This document shows positions 37,001-45,326 of a DNA stretch of 64,000 nucleotides, in pieces. The notes beneath the pieces were generated by a model. The model searched no databases. It saw only the letters and a list, made by a program, of their open reading frames with translations, and was not told the DNA's origin. Numbering within the stretch: the first letter of the stretch is position 1; each line of letters begins with the position of its first letter. The DNA is from an uncultured Prevotellaceae bacterium (GTDB lineage Bacteria > Bacteroidota > Bacteroidia > Bacteroidales > Bacteroidaceae): contig CADAKX010000027.1 in the NCBI GenBank assembly GCA_902788605.1, forward strand, positions 1-64,000, written 5' to 3'. The translations under genes and the position numbers were made by a program.

Positions 37001-37854
37001 GGAATCTGGGGATATTGGTCAAAGTTGGGCTTACGCTTCTCCAAGAATGCCTTTCCACCCTCTTGTGCTTCATCCAGGAAGTAATACAGCATGGTGCAGT
37101 CGCCTGCCAACTGCTGAATGCCAGCCTGTCCATCAAGTTCTGCATTCAGACCAGCCTTAACCATACGCAAGGCGATAGGCGAACGCTCCATCATCGTCTC
37201 TGCCCAACTCACGCACTCATCCTCCAGATGTTCAATGGGCACAACCTTATTGACCATACCCATCTCCTCTGCCTCCTTGGCCGAATACTGGCGACACATG
37301 AACCAGATCTCGCGGGCTTTCTTCTGTCCCACGATACGAGCCAGATACGAAGAGCCGAAGCCAGCATCAAACGAGCCCACCTTGGGACCTGTCTGACCGA
37401 AGATAGCATTCTCAGAAGCAATGGTCAAGTCGCACACCAGATGGAGCACATGACCGCCACCAATAGCATAGCCATTCACCATGGCGATGACAGGCTTGGG
37501 CAGACGACGAATCTGCATCTGCACATCGAGTACTGAGAGACGGGGCACACCCTCATCATCGATATAGCCACCACGACCCTTCACATGCATATCACCTCCA
37601 GAGCAGAAAGCATGCTTCACATCGGCGAGGGACTTTCCTTCAGGCACCTCACTCATGGCACCCGTCAGCAGTACCACACGAATGCGCTGCAACTCACGAC
37701 ACTGTGCGAAAGCCTGACTCAGTTCCAACGTCGTCTTTGGCGTAAAGGCATTGCGATAGCGCGGACGGTTAATGGTTATCTTGGCAATGCCGTTATACTC
37801 TTCGAAGAGAATCTCCTCGAACTTACGAATCTCTCTCCATTCTCTTTGTGCCAT
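36997..37854 (-). CDS. menB: 1,4-Dihydroxy-2-naphthoyl-CoA synthase
   Basis: A crotonase-fold enzyme that closes the naphthoquinone ring in menaquinone synthesis. 285 residues. The oxyanion-hole region [17 protein letters not shown], the [18 protein letters not shown] loop and [21 protein letters not shown] are diagnostic. A slightly longer loop ([15 protein letters not shown]) precedes HAFCSGGD. It lies 24 nt after greA and overlaps menC by 4 nt. Confidence 0.96.
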   Translation of the reverse strand: MAQREWREIRKFEEILFEEYNGIAKITINRPRYRNAFTPKTTLELSQAFAQCRELQRIRVVLLTGAMSEVPEGKSLADVKHAFCSGGDMHVKGRGGYIDDEGVPRLSVLDVQMQIRRLPKPVIAMVNGYAIGGGHVLHLVCDLTIASENAIFGQTGPKVGSFDAGFGSSYLARIVGQKKAREIWFMCRQYSAKEAEEMGMVNKVVPIEHLEDECVSWAETMMERSPIALRMVKAGLNAELDGQAGIQQLAGDCTMLYYFLDEAQEGGKAFLEKRKPNFDQYPQIP

Positions 37855-37878
37855 ATCTGTATTCCTCTTTTTTATTGA

Positions 37879-38343
37879 TTACAATGTAATATTCTCTATG
37901 CGAAGCTTCATCATGCCGGCAGGCACACGCACTTCCACCTCATCACCAACACGCTTGCCCAGTAATGCCTGGGCAATGGGTGACTTGATAGAAATCTTTC
38001 CCTCACGGAGATTAGCCTCATGAGGACTGACAATCGTATAGGTCATGCGACTATTGGTATTCATGTTCGTCATCTCCACCTTGCAGAGCAGTCCCACACT
38101 ACCATCGCCAAGCAGAGACTTATTGATGACACGTGCATTCTCCAGTACCCTCTGACGGAAACGTATCTGACTCAGCAAGCGGCCTTGTTCGCGCTTGGCT
38201 GCATGATATTCAAAGTTCTCGCTGAGGTCACCCTTGTCGCGAGCCTCGGCAATAGCATCTCTCACCAGGGGCAGTTCCACTGTTTCCAGGTGATGGAGTT
38301 CAGCCACGAGCTTGTCGTAGCCTTCTTGTGACATATATTCCAT
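37879..38343 (-). CDS. greA: Transcription elongation factor GreA
   Basis: A 154-residue secondary-channel factor that rescues backtracked RNA polymerase. The N-terminal coiled coil (MSQEGYDKLVAELHHLETVE... RDAIAEARDKGDLSENFEYHAAKREQ) has the catalytic acidic tip, and the C-terminal FKBP-like domain includes SPIAQALLGKRVGDEVEV. Start MEYMSQ at 38343. It heads the minus-strand unit greA-menB-menC-menE and is divergent from the nucleoside kinase. Confidence 0.95.
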   Translation of the reverse strand: MEYMSQEGYDKLVAELHHLETVELPLVRDAIAEARDKGDLSENFEYHAAKREQGRLLSQIRFRQRVLENARVINKSLLGDGSVGLLCKVEMTNMNTNSRMTYTIVSPHEANLREGKISIKSPIAQALLGKRVGDEVEVRVPAGMMKLRIENITL

Positions 38344-38375
38344 AACGTATCTTCTATGCTGTTTTAAAGTCGATG

Positions 38376-38405
38376 CAAAATTAGCAAAAAAATCGCAATT
38401 CCAAG
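38376..38405 (-). promoter_or_regulatory. Promoter of greA-menBCE
   Basis: Minus-strand TAATTTTG (38376-38383) and CTTG (38402-38405), 18 bp apart. It is close to the divergent kinase promoter. Confidence 0.5.
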
Positions 38406-38411
38406 TACATA

Positions 38412-38443
38412 TTTGGAAGATTCGCAGAAAGTTTGTATCTTTG
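38412..38443 (+). promoter_or_regulatory. Promoter of the nucleoside kinase gene
   Basis: TTTG at 38412-38415 and TATCTTTG at 38436-38443, spaced 20 bp. The ATG at 38465 follows closely. Confidence 0.65.
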
Positions 38444-38464
38444 CAGCAAAATCTTATCTACGCT

Positions 38465-40144
38465 ATGCTTCAAATACGCTGCAAGAATAACAATGTAACG
38501 AAGAGCTTTCCCGAGGGAACTTCGTTGCTCGATGTCTATCAGGAGTTTGCCGATGACATCAAACTGCCCTACCCCGTTGTTTCTGCTAAAGTGAACAATG
38601 CCTCGCAAGGACTAAAGTTCCGACTCTACCAGAACCGTGACGTAGAGTTTCTGGACGCTCGCGAGGGCAGTGGACATCGTGTCTATGTGCGCTCATTGAG
38701 TTTTGTACTCTACAAAGCCACACAAGACATCTTCCCTGGCTCAAAACTCTTCATCGAGCACTCGCTCTGTCGCGGTTATTACTGCAACTTCAAGAAGAAA
38801 GACGGAGGTTCTCTGACAGACGAAGACGTAGATCAGATCAAGCAACGGATGCAGGAGATCATCAATCTCGACATGCCCTTCCGCCGTACAGAAGCCACCA
38901 ACGAGGAGGCCATCCGCGTGTTCCAGGAGCGTGGTTTCTCTGATAAAGTCAAACTACTGGAGACTAGCGGACATATCTACTCCGACTATTACACACTGGG
39001 CGACACCGTAGACTATTACTACGGACCGTTAGTGCCATCCACCAGCTATCTGAAGATATGGGGACTGGAGCGCTATGAGCAAGGATTGTTGCTGCGTGTG
39101 CCCGATTGGAACAATCCCAACCAGTTGGCCGAGAAAGTGGCACAGCCCAAAACCTTCGAGATGTTTGCCGAGAAGACCCGCTGGGATATCATCATGCGAC
39201 TGAGTAATGCCGGCGACGTCAATAAAGCCATCATGCGTGGCCACGCTTCCGAACTAATTCAGGTATCAGAAGCCTTGCAGGAAAAGAAGATTGTGCAGAT
39301 TGCCGAGGAGATTGAACGCCGATTCCATCGTGAGGAGAATCCCGTCAAGATGGTACTCATCACAGGCCCTTCGTCATCAGGCAAGACGACGTTCTGCAAA
39401 CGACTGAGCGTACAACTGCTGGCCTGTGGCTTGCGTCCTGTATCGTTCTCCACAGACGATTATTTTGTGAATCGTGTGGATACGCCCAAACTGCCTAATG
39501 GTGACTATGACTTCGACAATATCGAAACCGTAGAGTATTCATTGCTGGAGGACCATCTCTTACGACTGATGCAGGGCGAGCGCGTAGAGATTCCTGAATA
39601 CAACTTCGTCACTGGCAAACGCGAGTGGAATGGCAAGAAACTCAAACTCTCCAACGACACCGTACTGATTATCGAGGGTATCCATGCGTTGAACCCATTG
39701 CTCACGAAGAAGATTCCCGATTCGCTGAAATACAAGATCTACATCTCAGCCCTGACCAGCATCTCACTGGATGACCACAACTGGATTCCTGTGCGTGATA
39801 ACCGACTGCTTCGCCGCATCATCCGCGACTATAACAAAGGGGCATTCACCGCCCAAGAGACCATCGCTCAGTGGAAGAACGTGTGTGAGGCCGAGGACAA
39901 ATGGATCTTCCCCTTCCAGGAAAGTGCCGATGTAATGTTCAACTCGGCTCTTAACATCGAATTTGCTGTGCTGCGTATTCACGCTGAACTTATCCTTGCC
40001 TCAGTTCCCAAGAACTGTCCTGAGTATGCCGAGGCGCATCGCCTGATGAAGTTCATCCATTTCTTCCTGCCTGTCAGCGACAAGGAGATTCCACCCACCT
40101 CTATTATGCGTGAGTTTGTGGGAGGCTCAAGCTTCAAATATTAA
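38465..40144 (+). CDS. TGS-domain nucleoside (uridine-type) kinase
   Basis: A 559-residue two-part protein. The N-terminal region has a TGS-like domain (residues 1-60, MLQIRCKNNNVTKSFPEGTS) and a threonyl-tRNA-synthetase second-domain-like segment (FIEHSLCRGYYCNF, GHIYSDYY). The C-terminal half is a P-loop kinase of the uridine kinase/phosphoribulokinase family with GPSSSGKTTF, STDDYFVNR, and EGIHALNP. It probably phosphorylates a nucleoside or related substrate. The start is ATG 38465; the longer frame begins with a TTG inside the promoter. Its 3' end overlaps the convergent menD by 11 nt. Confidence 0.88.
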   Translation: MLQIRCKNNNVTKSFPEGTSLLDVYQEFADDIKLPYPVVSAKVNNASQGLKFRLYQNRDVEFLDAREGSGHRVYVRSLSFVLYKATQDIFPGSKLFIEHSLCRGYYCNFKKKDGGSLTDEDVDQIKQRMQEIINLDMPFRRTEATNEEAIRVFQERGFSDKVKLLETSGHIYSDYYTLGDTVDYYYGPLVPSTSYLKIWGLERYEQGLLLRVPDWNNPNQLAEKVAQPKTFEMFAEKTRWDIIMRLSNAGDVNKAIMRGHASELIQVSEALQEKKIVQIAEEIERRFHREENPVKMVLITGPSSSGKTTFCKRLSVQLLACGLRPVSFSTDDYFVNRVDTPKLPNGDYDFDNIETVEYSLLEDHLLRLMQGERVEIPEYNFVTGKREWNGKKLKLSNDTVLIIEGIHALNPLLTKKIPDSLKYKIYISALTSISLDDHNWIPVRDNRLLRRIIRDYNKGAFTAQETIAQWKNVCEAEDKWIFPFQESADVMFNSALNIEFAVLRIHAELILASVPKNCPEYAEAHRLMKFIHFFLPVSDKEIPPTSIMREFVGGSSFKY

Positions 40145-41618
40145 GAACTTCCAACACCATCGGACGAGAGAATTCGGAAGAGAGCAACAGGTCGATTCCG
40201 CGTTGCATCTCTTCTGTTGTTGTGGCTTGCTGATAGTAGATATCATTCTGCTGACAGATGCCTTCGGCTGTGGCATGATGCTCTGCTGCCACGTATTTGT
40301 CGCGAGCAGGACTCTTTTCCAAACCAGGCAGTATATCAAAGATGCCACCCTTGCCATTATTCAGCAGGAGAATGCGGAGGTTGCCACGCAGGTTCTGGTT
40401 CCACAAGGCGTTTTGGTCATAGAAGAAGCTCAGGTCGCCAATCACGCAGAACACCTTTTCATCCGTCACACACGAGAAGCCTGCCGCTGTTGACAGCGAA
40501 CCTTCGATGCCATTCACGCCACGATTACAATAGACGGGTGTCTTTGAGTAAGTGTTTGCCAAGCGGATAGCCATGCTGTTGGCATAATGCACAATGTTTG
40601 CCCCACGTTTTTGCTCAAAGTATTTCACGACAGCAGCTGACGAGTAAGGCGGCTCATTGGCTACCACCTGCTGACGTATCTGTGCCAACAGCGCCTCCCA
40701 TTTCTGCACAAAGGGATGTGGCGTCTCCTCCAGGTTAGAGCGAACCATATCAGCCACCACGTCACCATCGCCCTGAACGACATGTGTCAGATTCATAAAC
40801 GTATCTGCCACCTCGCCCTCGCTATTGACCACCCATGTCTCTTTCGCCTTCCGCAAGAAATGCTTCAGACGCTTACTGACGATAGAGCCCCCTGTATAGA
40901 GTACGAAGTCTGGTATATAATCAACATCATCGCCTATCTGGACGACAGCCTCATCCATCAGCGGATTCATGGGTTGTCCGGCAATAAGCATCGGACGTTT
41001 GGCCTGCATGAACATCCTGCACACATGACTCAATGTCACATTTGAGATGTCAGCAGGCAACAACTCTATCTTTCGTTCTTTGGGAAGATCGGGTGTTGAG
41101 AAGTCGAATAGTGGCTCCGTGATGGGCACGTTAATATGCACAGGCCCATGCTTCACCATCAGCGCCTCGTTAATCAGTCGGTTGCAGTACCAGCGAGTGT
41201 CTTCATCATGAGGCTCTGGCAGCGAGACAGCCTTCTTGACAAAGCATCCCAAAGCATCAGGTTGCGGCAGTGTCTGTCCATCGAGTTGGTCTATCCACTG
41301 CTGCGGACGGTCTGCACTGACAACCACCAACGAGCGATGCTGGTAATAAGCCTCGGCCACAGCAGGATAAAGATTCAGTAAGGCTGTGCCCGAAGTGACA
41401 CATACCACCACCGGCTCTTTCAAGGCCTGCGTCATGCCCAGGGCATAGAAGCCTGCGGAACGCTCATCCGTCACAGGGTAGCACTGGATATCAGGACATT
41501 CATTCAAGTTATGAACGATAGGTGCGTTCCTACTGCCAGGACACACCACCGCATGATGAATACCGTGAGCCACCAACAAGCTCGTCAATATATTAACATT
41601 CTGCTTACTACTATACAT
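40134..41618 (-). CDS. menD: SEPHCHC synthase (MenD), shortened middle domain
   Basis: A ThDP-dependent enzyme joining isochorismate and 2-oxoglutarate. 494 residues, against about 550 for the family. The N-terminal domain (PGSRNAP, DERSAGFYALGMTQ, TSGTA) and the C-terminal ThDP-binding segment (GDLSFFYDQNALWN... LLLNNGKGGIF) are complete. In the middle domain, LIAGQPMNPLMDEAVVQIGDD runs straight into PDFVLYTGGSIVSKR, where relatives have roughly 40-50 more residues. The shortening is in frame. It is the last gene of ROK-menI-menF-menD and overlaps the convergent kinase gene by 11 nt. Confidence 0.92.
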   Translation of the reverse strand: MYSSKQNVNILTSLLVAHGIHHAVVCPGSRNAPIVHNLNECPDIQCYPVTDERSAGFYALGMTQALKEPVVVCVTSGTALLNLYPAVAEAYYQHRSLVVVSADRPQQWIDQLDGQTLPQPDALGCFVKKAVSLPEPHDEDTRWYCNRLINEALMVKHGPVHINVPITEPLFDFSTPDLPKERKIELLPADISNVTLSHVCRMFMQAKRPMLIAGQPMNPLMDEAVVQIGDDVDYIPDFVLYTGGSIVSKRLKHFLRKAKETWVVNSEGEVADTFMNLTHVVQGDGDVVADMVRSNLEETPHPFVQKWEALLAQIRQQVVANEPPYSSAAVVKYFEQKRGANIVHYANSMAIRLANTYSKTPVYCNRGVNGIEGSLSTAAGFSCVTDEKVFCVIGDLSFFYDQNALWNQNLRGNLRILLLNNGKGGIFDILPGLEKSPARDKYVAAEHHATAEGICQQNDIYYQQATTTEEMQRGIDLLLSSEFSRPMVLEVLNI

Positions 41619-41658
41619 GAATCTATTCGTCTGTTATGATGTCTTTAAACAAAAACAG

Positions 41659-42756
41659 TTATTCTGTCAACACCCGCCGCATGGTTTCGAGTTTAGCCTC
41701 CGTCTCCTGCCATTCCTGTTCCTCAATGCTGTCCTTCAAGAGTCCGCCCCCAGCAAACATCCGATACTGGCTATCAGTAATCTGCATACAGCGTAGAGAC
41801 ACAAAGAGGTGTGTTTGAGGTTTCTTGCCTAGCAAGCATCCTTCAGGCAAGCGGAGGTTGAGAGGGCCCATAAAGCCACTATAATAGAGACGAGGCGTAT
41901 GCTCGTTTTCAAGGATAAACTCATAAGTCGCCTGCTTGGGCAATCCACAGACAGCAGGTGTAGGATGCAATCGCTGAAGGACATCACCCACCCCAGCACT
42001 CTCCAGCAGGCCAAAGGTGAAGTCGCTACGCAGGTGTACCAGGTTTGCTGCGCGCACCGTTCGAGGTCCTTCCTCGCAGATATCCGTGGCAAACTGTTCC
42101 AGACAGTCCCTCAGATAAGTAGCCACATAGCGCTGTTCCTGGATATTCTTCGTACTCCATGTTGCATGTTCACCCTCACCGTTCAGGTCCTCGTCCCGCA
42201 GTTTCATCGTGCCAGCCAGCGCAATCGTACGCCATTGATTATCGACGCCCTCAAGCAGTATCTCAGGTGTTGCTGTGAGCCACATACCACTCTGAGGCGT
42301 ATAGACCAACGAGATAAACATACGTGGGTACATCTCGCATGCCCGCTGAAACAAAGTTAAAGGCTCATCTCCGTCTGCCTCCTGTTCTGCGCAACGACTT
42401 AACACCAACTTACTGAAACGTCCGTCGGACAGACCTGCAAAGAAACGCTTAAAGTCATCGGAATAGGTATCGCGATTGAGAAACGTCGTTTCTCGAGCAG
42501 AGAAAGGTCGTTTCTCTGCCAGCGAAAGGTCGTTTCTCTTTAAAACGCACTCACGATATGAAGGATATGCCTGAATGATATCAGGACGGATAAGCACCAA
42601 CGGGCAGGTGTCGCTAATAGAAAAAGGGGCCACCACGAAGCCTGTTTGTCCGTTAAGTGCCTCGTAAGATGGCAACTCCAATGGTTCGTCCTCGGCTTGA
42701 GCCACCAACGTCACCTCTTTCTCATATGGCAATCTATAGAGAGCAAATCCCGTCAT
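41659..42756 (-). CDS. menF: Isochorismate synthase
   Basis: Converts chorismate to isochorismate, the entry into menaquinone synthesis. 365 residues. The C-terminal chorismate-binding domain has GRFSKLVLSRCAE, LVYTPQSGMWLTATPEILL, TIALAGTMK and the C-terminal YYSGFMGPLNL with FVSLRCMQI and AGGGLLKDS. It overlaps menI by 4 nt (ATGA) and is followed 40 nt later by menD. Confidence 0.93.
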   Translation of the reverse strand: MTGFALYRLPYEKEVTLVAQAEDEPLELPSYEALNGQTGFVVAPFSISDTCPLVLIRPDIIQAYPSYRECVLKRNDLSLAEKRPFSARETTFLNRDTYSDDFKRFFAGLSDGRFSKLVLSRCAEQEADGDEPLTLFQRACEMYPRMFISLVYTPQSGMWLTATPEILLEGVDNQWRTIALAGTMKLRDEDLNGEGEHATWSTKNIQEQRYVATYLRDCLEQFATDICEEGPRTVRAANLVHLRSDFTFGLLESAGVGDVLQRLHPTPAVCGLPKQATYEFILENEHTPRLYYSGFMGPLNLRLPEGCLLGKKPQTHLFVSLRCMQITDSQYRMFAGGGLLKDSIEEQEWQETEAKLETMRRVLTE

Positions 42757-43163
42757 TTCTGTTTGATAATGTAGTTAGTAACACGTACGTTGGAAATCAA
42801 ATCACCTGTCGTATCCTTGATATCCACGTTCCACACGTGGAGTGTAGTACCCTTGTGCAGCATACGCGCATAGGCCGTCACTGTGTCGCCTTCGGCCACT
42901 GCCTTCACATGACTACCACTAACCTCGATTCCCACACAGGCACAACCCGGACAGAGGGCCGACGACCCCACACCAGCCACATTCTCGGCCAATGCCAGCG
43001 AGGCGCCGCCACTCAAGAATCCGAAAGGCTGTCGGTTACGTTCATCCACTTTCATACGAGCCATACAAGTATCGTCCTCGGGAGTGGAGATAAACTCCAT
43101 CCCGAGGGCGGTACTCAGATTTGGCTTTGCTTCTATAATGTCTTTTATTCTGTCTACGTTCAT
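42753..43163 (-). CDS. menI: Hotdog-fold thioesterase, probable DHNA-CoA thioesterase
   Basis: A 136-residue PaaI-type single hotdog domain. The catalytic region FGFLSGGASLALAENVAG carries the usual glycine-rich loop and the Glu/Asp-equivalent position, and VGIEVSGSHVKAV is the second conserved strand. Its position, coupled to menF by a 4-nt overlap, makes hydrolysis of 1,4-dihydroxy-2-naphthoyl-CoA the likely role. The substrate is inferred from context. Confidence 0.85.
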   Translation of the reverse strand: MNVDRIKDIIEAKPNLSTALGMEFISTPEDDTCMARMKVDERNRQPFGFLSGGASLALAENVAGVGSSALCPGCACVGIEVSGSHVKAVAEGDTVTAYARMLHKGTTLHVWNVDIKDTTGDLISNVRVTNYIIKQK

Positions 43164-43172
43164 TCTTTTTTG

Positions 43173-44153
43173 TTAGATAAACAGCGAGTATTCCTTCACG
43201 TTCCAAGCCAAGGCACTGGCACCCAGCACATCACGCTCCTGTTCATTCAGATTAGATGTCAGAAACTTCACCTTACCTTTGACGTTATGGAATACATGTT
43301 CTTCAAACGATGCGTAAGTAGGTTCAATAAGCCATTTGCCGGCATGAGCAATACCACCAGCTATGATGATAGCCTCGGGATTCAGGATTGAAGCATAATT
43401 AGCCAATCCCACGCCCAGGATCTCACCTGTATGGCGGAACACCTCAATAGCCAACTCATCACCTTTCTCACAGCATTCAAATATATCTTTTGGTGTCTGG
43501 ATATCCATCTCGCGCATCATCGAAGGACGCGGGTCTGACTCCAGCAGTTCTTTAGCAGTCCTTACGACACCACGAGAACCCGTATAAGCCTCCAGACAGC
43601 CCTTGTTGCCGCAGCCACACAAACGGCCACCAGGTGCAACACACGTATGACCGACCTCACCTGAGAAGCCCTCAGAACCGAGGAAAGCCTGTCCATTGAT
43701 AAAGATACAGCTACCCACACCATGACCTAGATTGACAAAGAGGAAGTCACGCAAACCATGCGCACTACCAAAGACATACTCGCCTAACGCTCTCACATGT
43801 GCATCATTGCCCAAAGCCACAGCCAAGCCCAGTCTGTCGCGCAGCATTGCAGCCATGGGTATCTGTCCCTTCCAACTCATGTTGGGAGAATGCTCGATAC
43901 ATCCAGAACGGAAATTTCCACTGGGAGAGCTGATTCCGACAGAACGGATGGACTCATATCCACCGTTATTCTCAACCAACTCGACAATGCGGTCACTCAA
44001 GAACGTGACGTAATCGTTAACATTAGGGAAGTCAGTCGTAGGAAAACTGTCCTTCGCGATAATGTTACCACGCACATCAACAATGGCATAGTCGGTCTCG
44101 TCGATCGACATACCGACGCCAACGACTCTGGTCTTTATCATGTTCTGTATCAT
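43173..44153 (-). CDS. ROK family sugar kinase
   Basis: A 326-residue ROK protein (glucokinase-like), with no N-terminal helix-turn-helix, so an enzyme and not a repressor. Motifs are the phosphate-1 loop GVGMSIDETDYAIVDVRG, the catalytic GNDAHVRALGEY near residue 130, the GHGVGSCIF loop, the ROK zinc signature CGCGNKGCLEAY near 190 and IIIAGGIAHAGK near 280. It may phosphorylate glucose or another hexose. It heads the men operon with 9 nt to menI, an unexplained pairing. A second ATG at 44141 is possible. Confidence 0.87.
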   Translation of the reverse strand: MIQNMIKTRVVGVGMSIDETDYAIVDVRGNIIAKDSFPTTDFPNVNDYVTFLSDRIVELVENNGGYESIRSVGISSPSGNFRSGCIEHSPNMSWKGQIPMAAMLRDRLGLAVALGNDAHVRALGEYVFGSAHGLRDFLFVNLGHGVGSCIFINGQAFLGSEGFSGEVGHTCVAPGGRLCGCGNKGCLEAYTGSRGVVRTAKELLESDPRPSMMREMDIQTPKDIFECCEKGDELAIEVFRHTGEILGVGLANYASILNPEAIIIAGGIAHAGKWLIEPTYASFEEHVFHNVKGKVKFLTSNLNEQERDVLGASALAWNVKEYSLFI

Positions 44154-44184
44154 AGACTAATAGACTAAATTCCTAAAGATTGGG

Positions 44185-44215
44185 CAAAAATAGCAAATAA
44201 TTTGTTAAAAGCAAA
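44185..44215 (-). promoter_or_regulatory. Promoter of ROK-menI-menF-menD
   Basis: Minus-strand TTTG (44212-44215) and TATTTTTG (44185-44192), spaced 19 bp: full consensus. It begins the transcript that covers the ROK kinase and the first menaquinone genes. Confidence 0.65.
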
Positions 44216-44256
44216 GGATTCTTCCATTTTTTTTATTCATTTCAACAATTATTTCT

Positions 44257-44264
44257 TAATTTTG
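44257..44264 (+). promoter_or_regulatory. -7 box of the 44312-45313 gene
   Basis: TAATTTTG followed by GCGG, 47 bp upstream of the ATG. The -33 region is T-rich without an exact match. Confidence 0.4.
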
Positions 44265-44311
44265 CGGTCGAAATCAGAATTTCACAACCATTTTAACAAA
44301 AACGACAAGTC

Positions 44312-45313
44312 ATGAGAAAGCTTCTTACAAGCATCTTTGCCTGCCTGGCAGGAACACTCACAATGAGTGCTATCGAGGACAACACCGTTGAGGTTATCTT
44401 CAATGGTACTTCGGCAACCGTAAACATTGCCAATAACATCAGTAGTTATGTCACCAATCAGAGCGGTAGTAGTTCGCATGTCAAGTTGGTGCAGAGCGAA
44501 TCATTCTCAGGCATCAATGCCAGTGCAGACAATGAAGACGGTGAGATTATCTATGTACTTTCAGGTAGCACCAGCAATGGTGAGTTCTATCTCGAGGGAG
44601 CTTTCAAGTGCACAGTAGAATTAAGCGGTGTTTCCATCACCAACCCCAGCGGCCCTGCCATCAATGTTCAGAATGGCAAGCGTGTGTCGGTCAGCATCAA
44701 GAAAAGTACGACCAACACCTTGACAGACGGTGCCAACGAGGATTATAACGGCGCTTTCCACAGCAAGGGTCACACCAAGTTCAAGGGCAAGGGCACCCTC
44801 AATGTCGTTGGCAACAGCAAGCACGGCATCTACAGCAAGGAGTATCTGGAGATCAAGAACTGCAATATCAATATCACCAAGGCCGTCAAAGACGGTATCC
44901 ACTGCAAGGAGTATTTCTTCATGGAAAGTGGAAACGTGAGTATCAGTGGTGCTGGCGACGACGGCATCCAGGTCGAGTTGAGCGGCAATGCCTCTACAGG
45001 TGCCATGCCCCAACATGAGGAAGAGGATTCAGGCAACTTCTATATGGCTAATGGCACACTGACCATCAGCAACTACGAAGGCAAAGCTATCGTGGCCGAT
45101 GGTACTATCACCTATAGCGGTGGCACCCAGAACTTCGACACCAGCGACACCAAGATCTTGGCTGGCATCGAGGATATCCAGGCCAGCAAGCCTTCACGTA
45201 TCCAGGATGGCATCTATGACCTTCAGGGCCGCAAACTGCAGGCTGCTCCTCAGCACAGATGCATCTATATCATCGTAGAAAACGGACAAGCAAAAAAAGT
45301 AATTCGAAAATAA
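44312..45313 (+). CDS. Secreted Cthe_2159/DUF4353-like carbohydrate-binding protein
   Basis: A 333-residue protein with a signal peptide (MRKLLTSIFACLAGTLTMSA). The body is a beta-helix of the Cthe_2159 type with repeated turns: GKGTLNVVGNSKHGIYSKE, LEIKNCNINITKAVKDGI and VSISGAGDDGIQVE. Family members bind acidic polysaccharides such as polygalacturonate. The C-terminus (IYDLQGRKL... IYIIVENGQAKKVIRK) has the form of a type IX secretion-type tail. It is followed 13 nt later by dsbD. Confidence 0.83.
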   Translation: MRKLLTSIFACLAGTLTMSAIEDNTVEVIFNGTSATVNIANNISSYVTNQSGSSSHVKLVQSESFSGINASADNEDGEIIYVLSGSTSNGEFYLEGAFKCTVELSGVSITNPSGPAINVQNGKRVSVSIKKSTTNTLTDGANEDYNGAFHSKGHTKFKGKGTLNVVGNSKHGIYSKEYLEIKNCNINITKAVKDGIHCKEYFFMESGNVSISGAGDDGIQVELSGNASTGAMPQHEEEDSGNFYMANGTLTISNYEGKAIVADGTITYSGGTQNFDTSDTKILAGIEDIQASKPSRIQDGIYDLQGRKLQAAPQHRCIYIIVENGQAKKVIRK

Positions 45314-45326
45314 CTAGACAATCACA

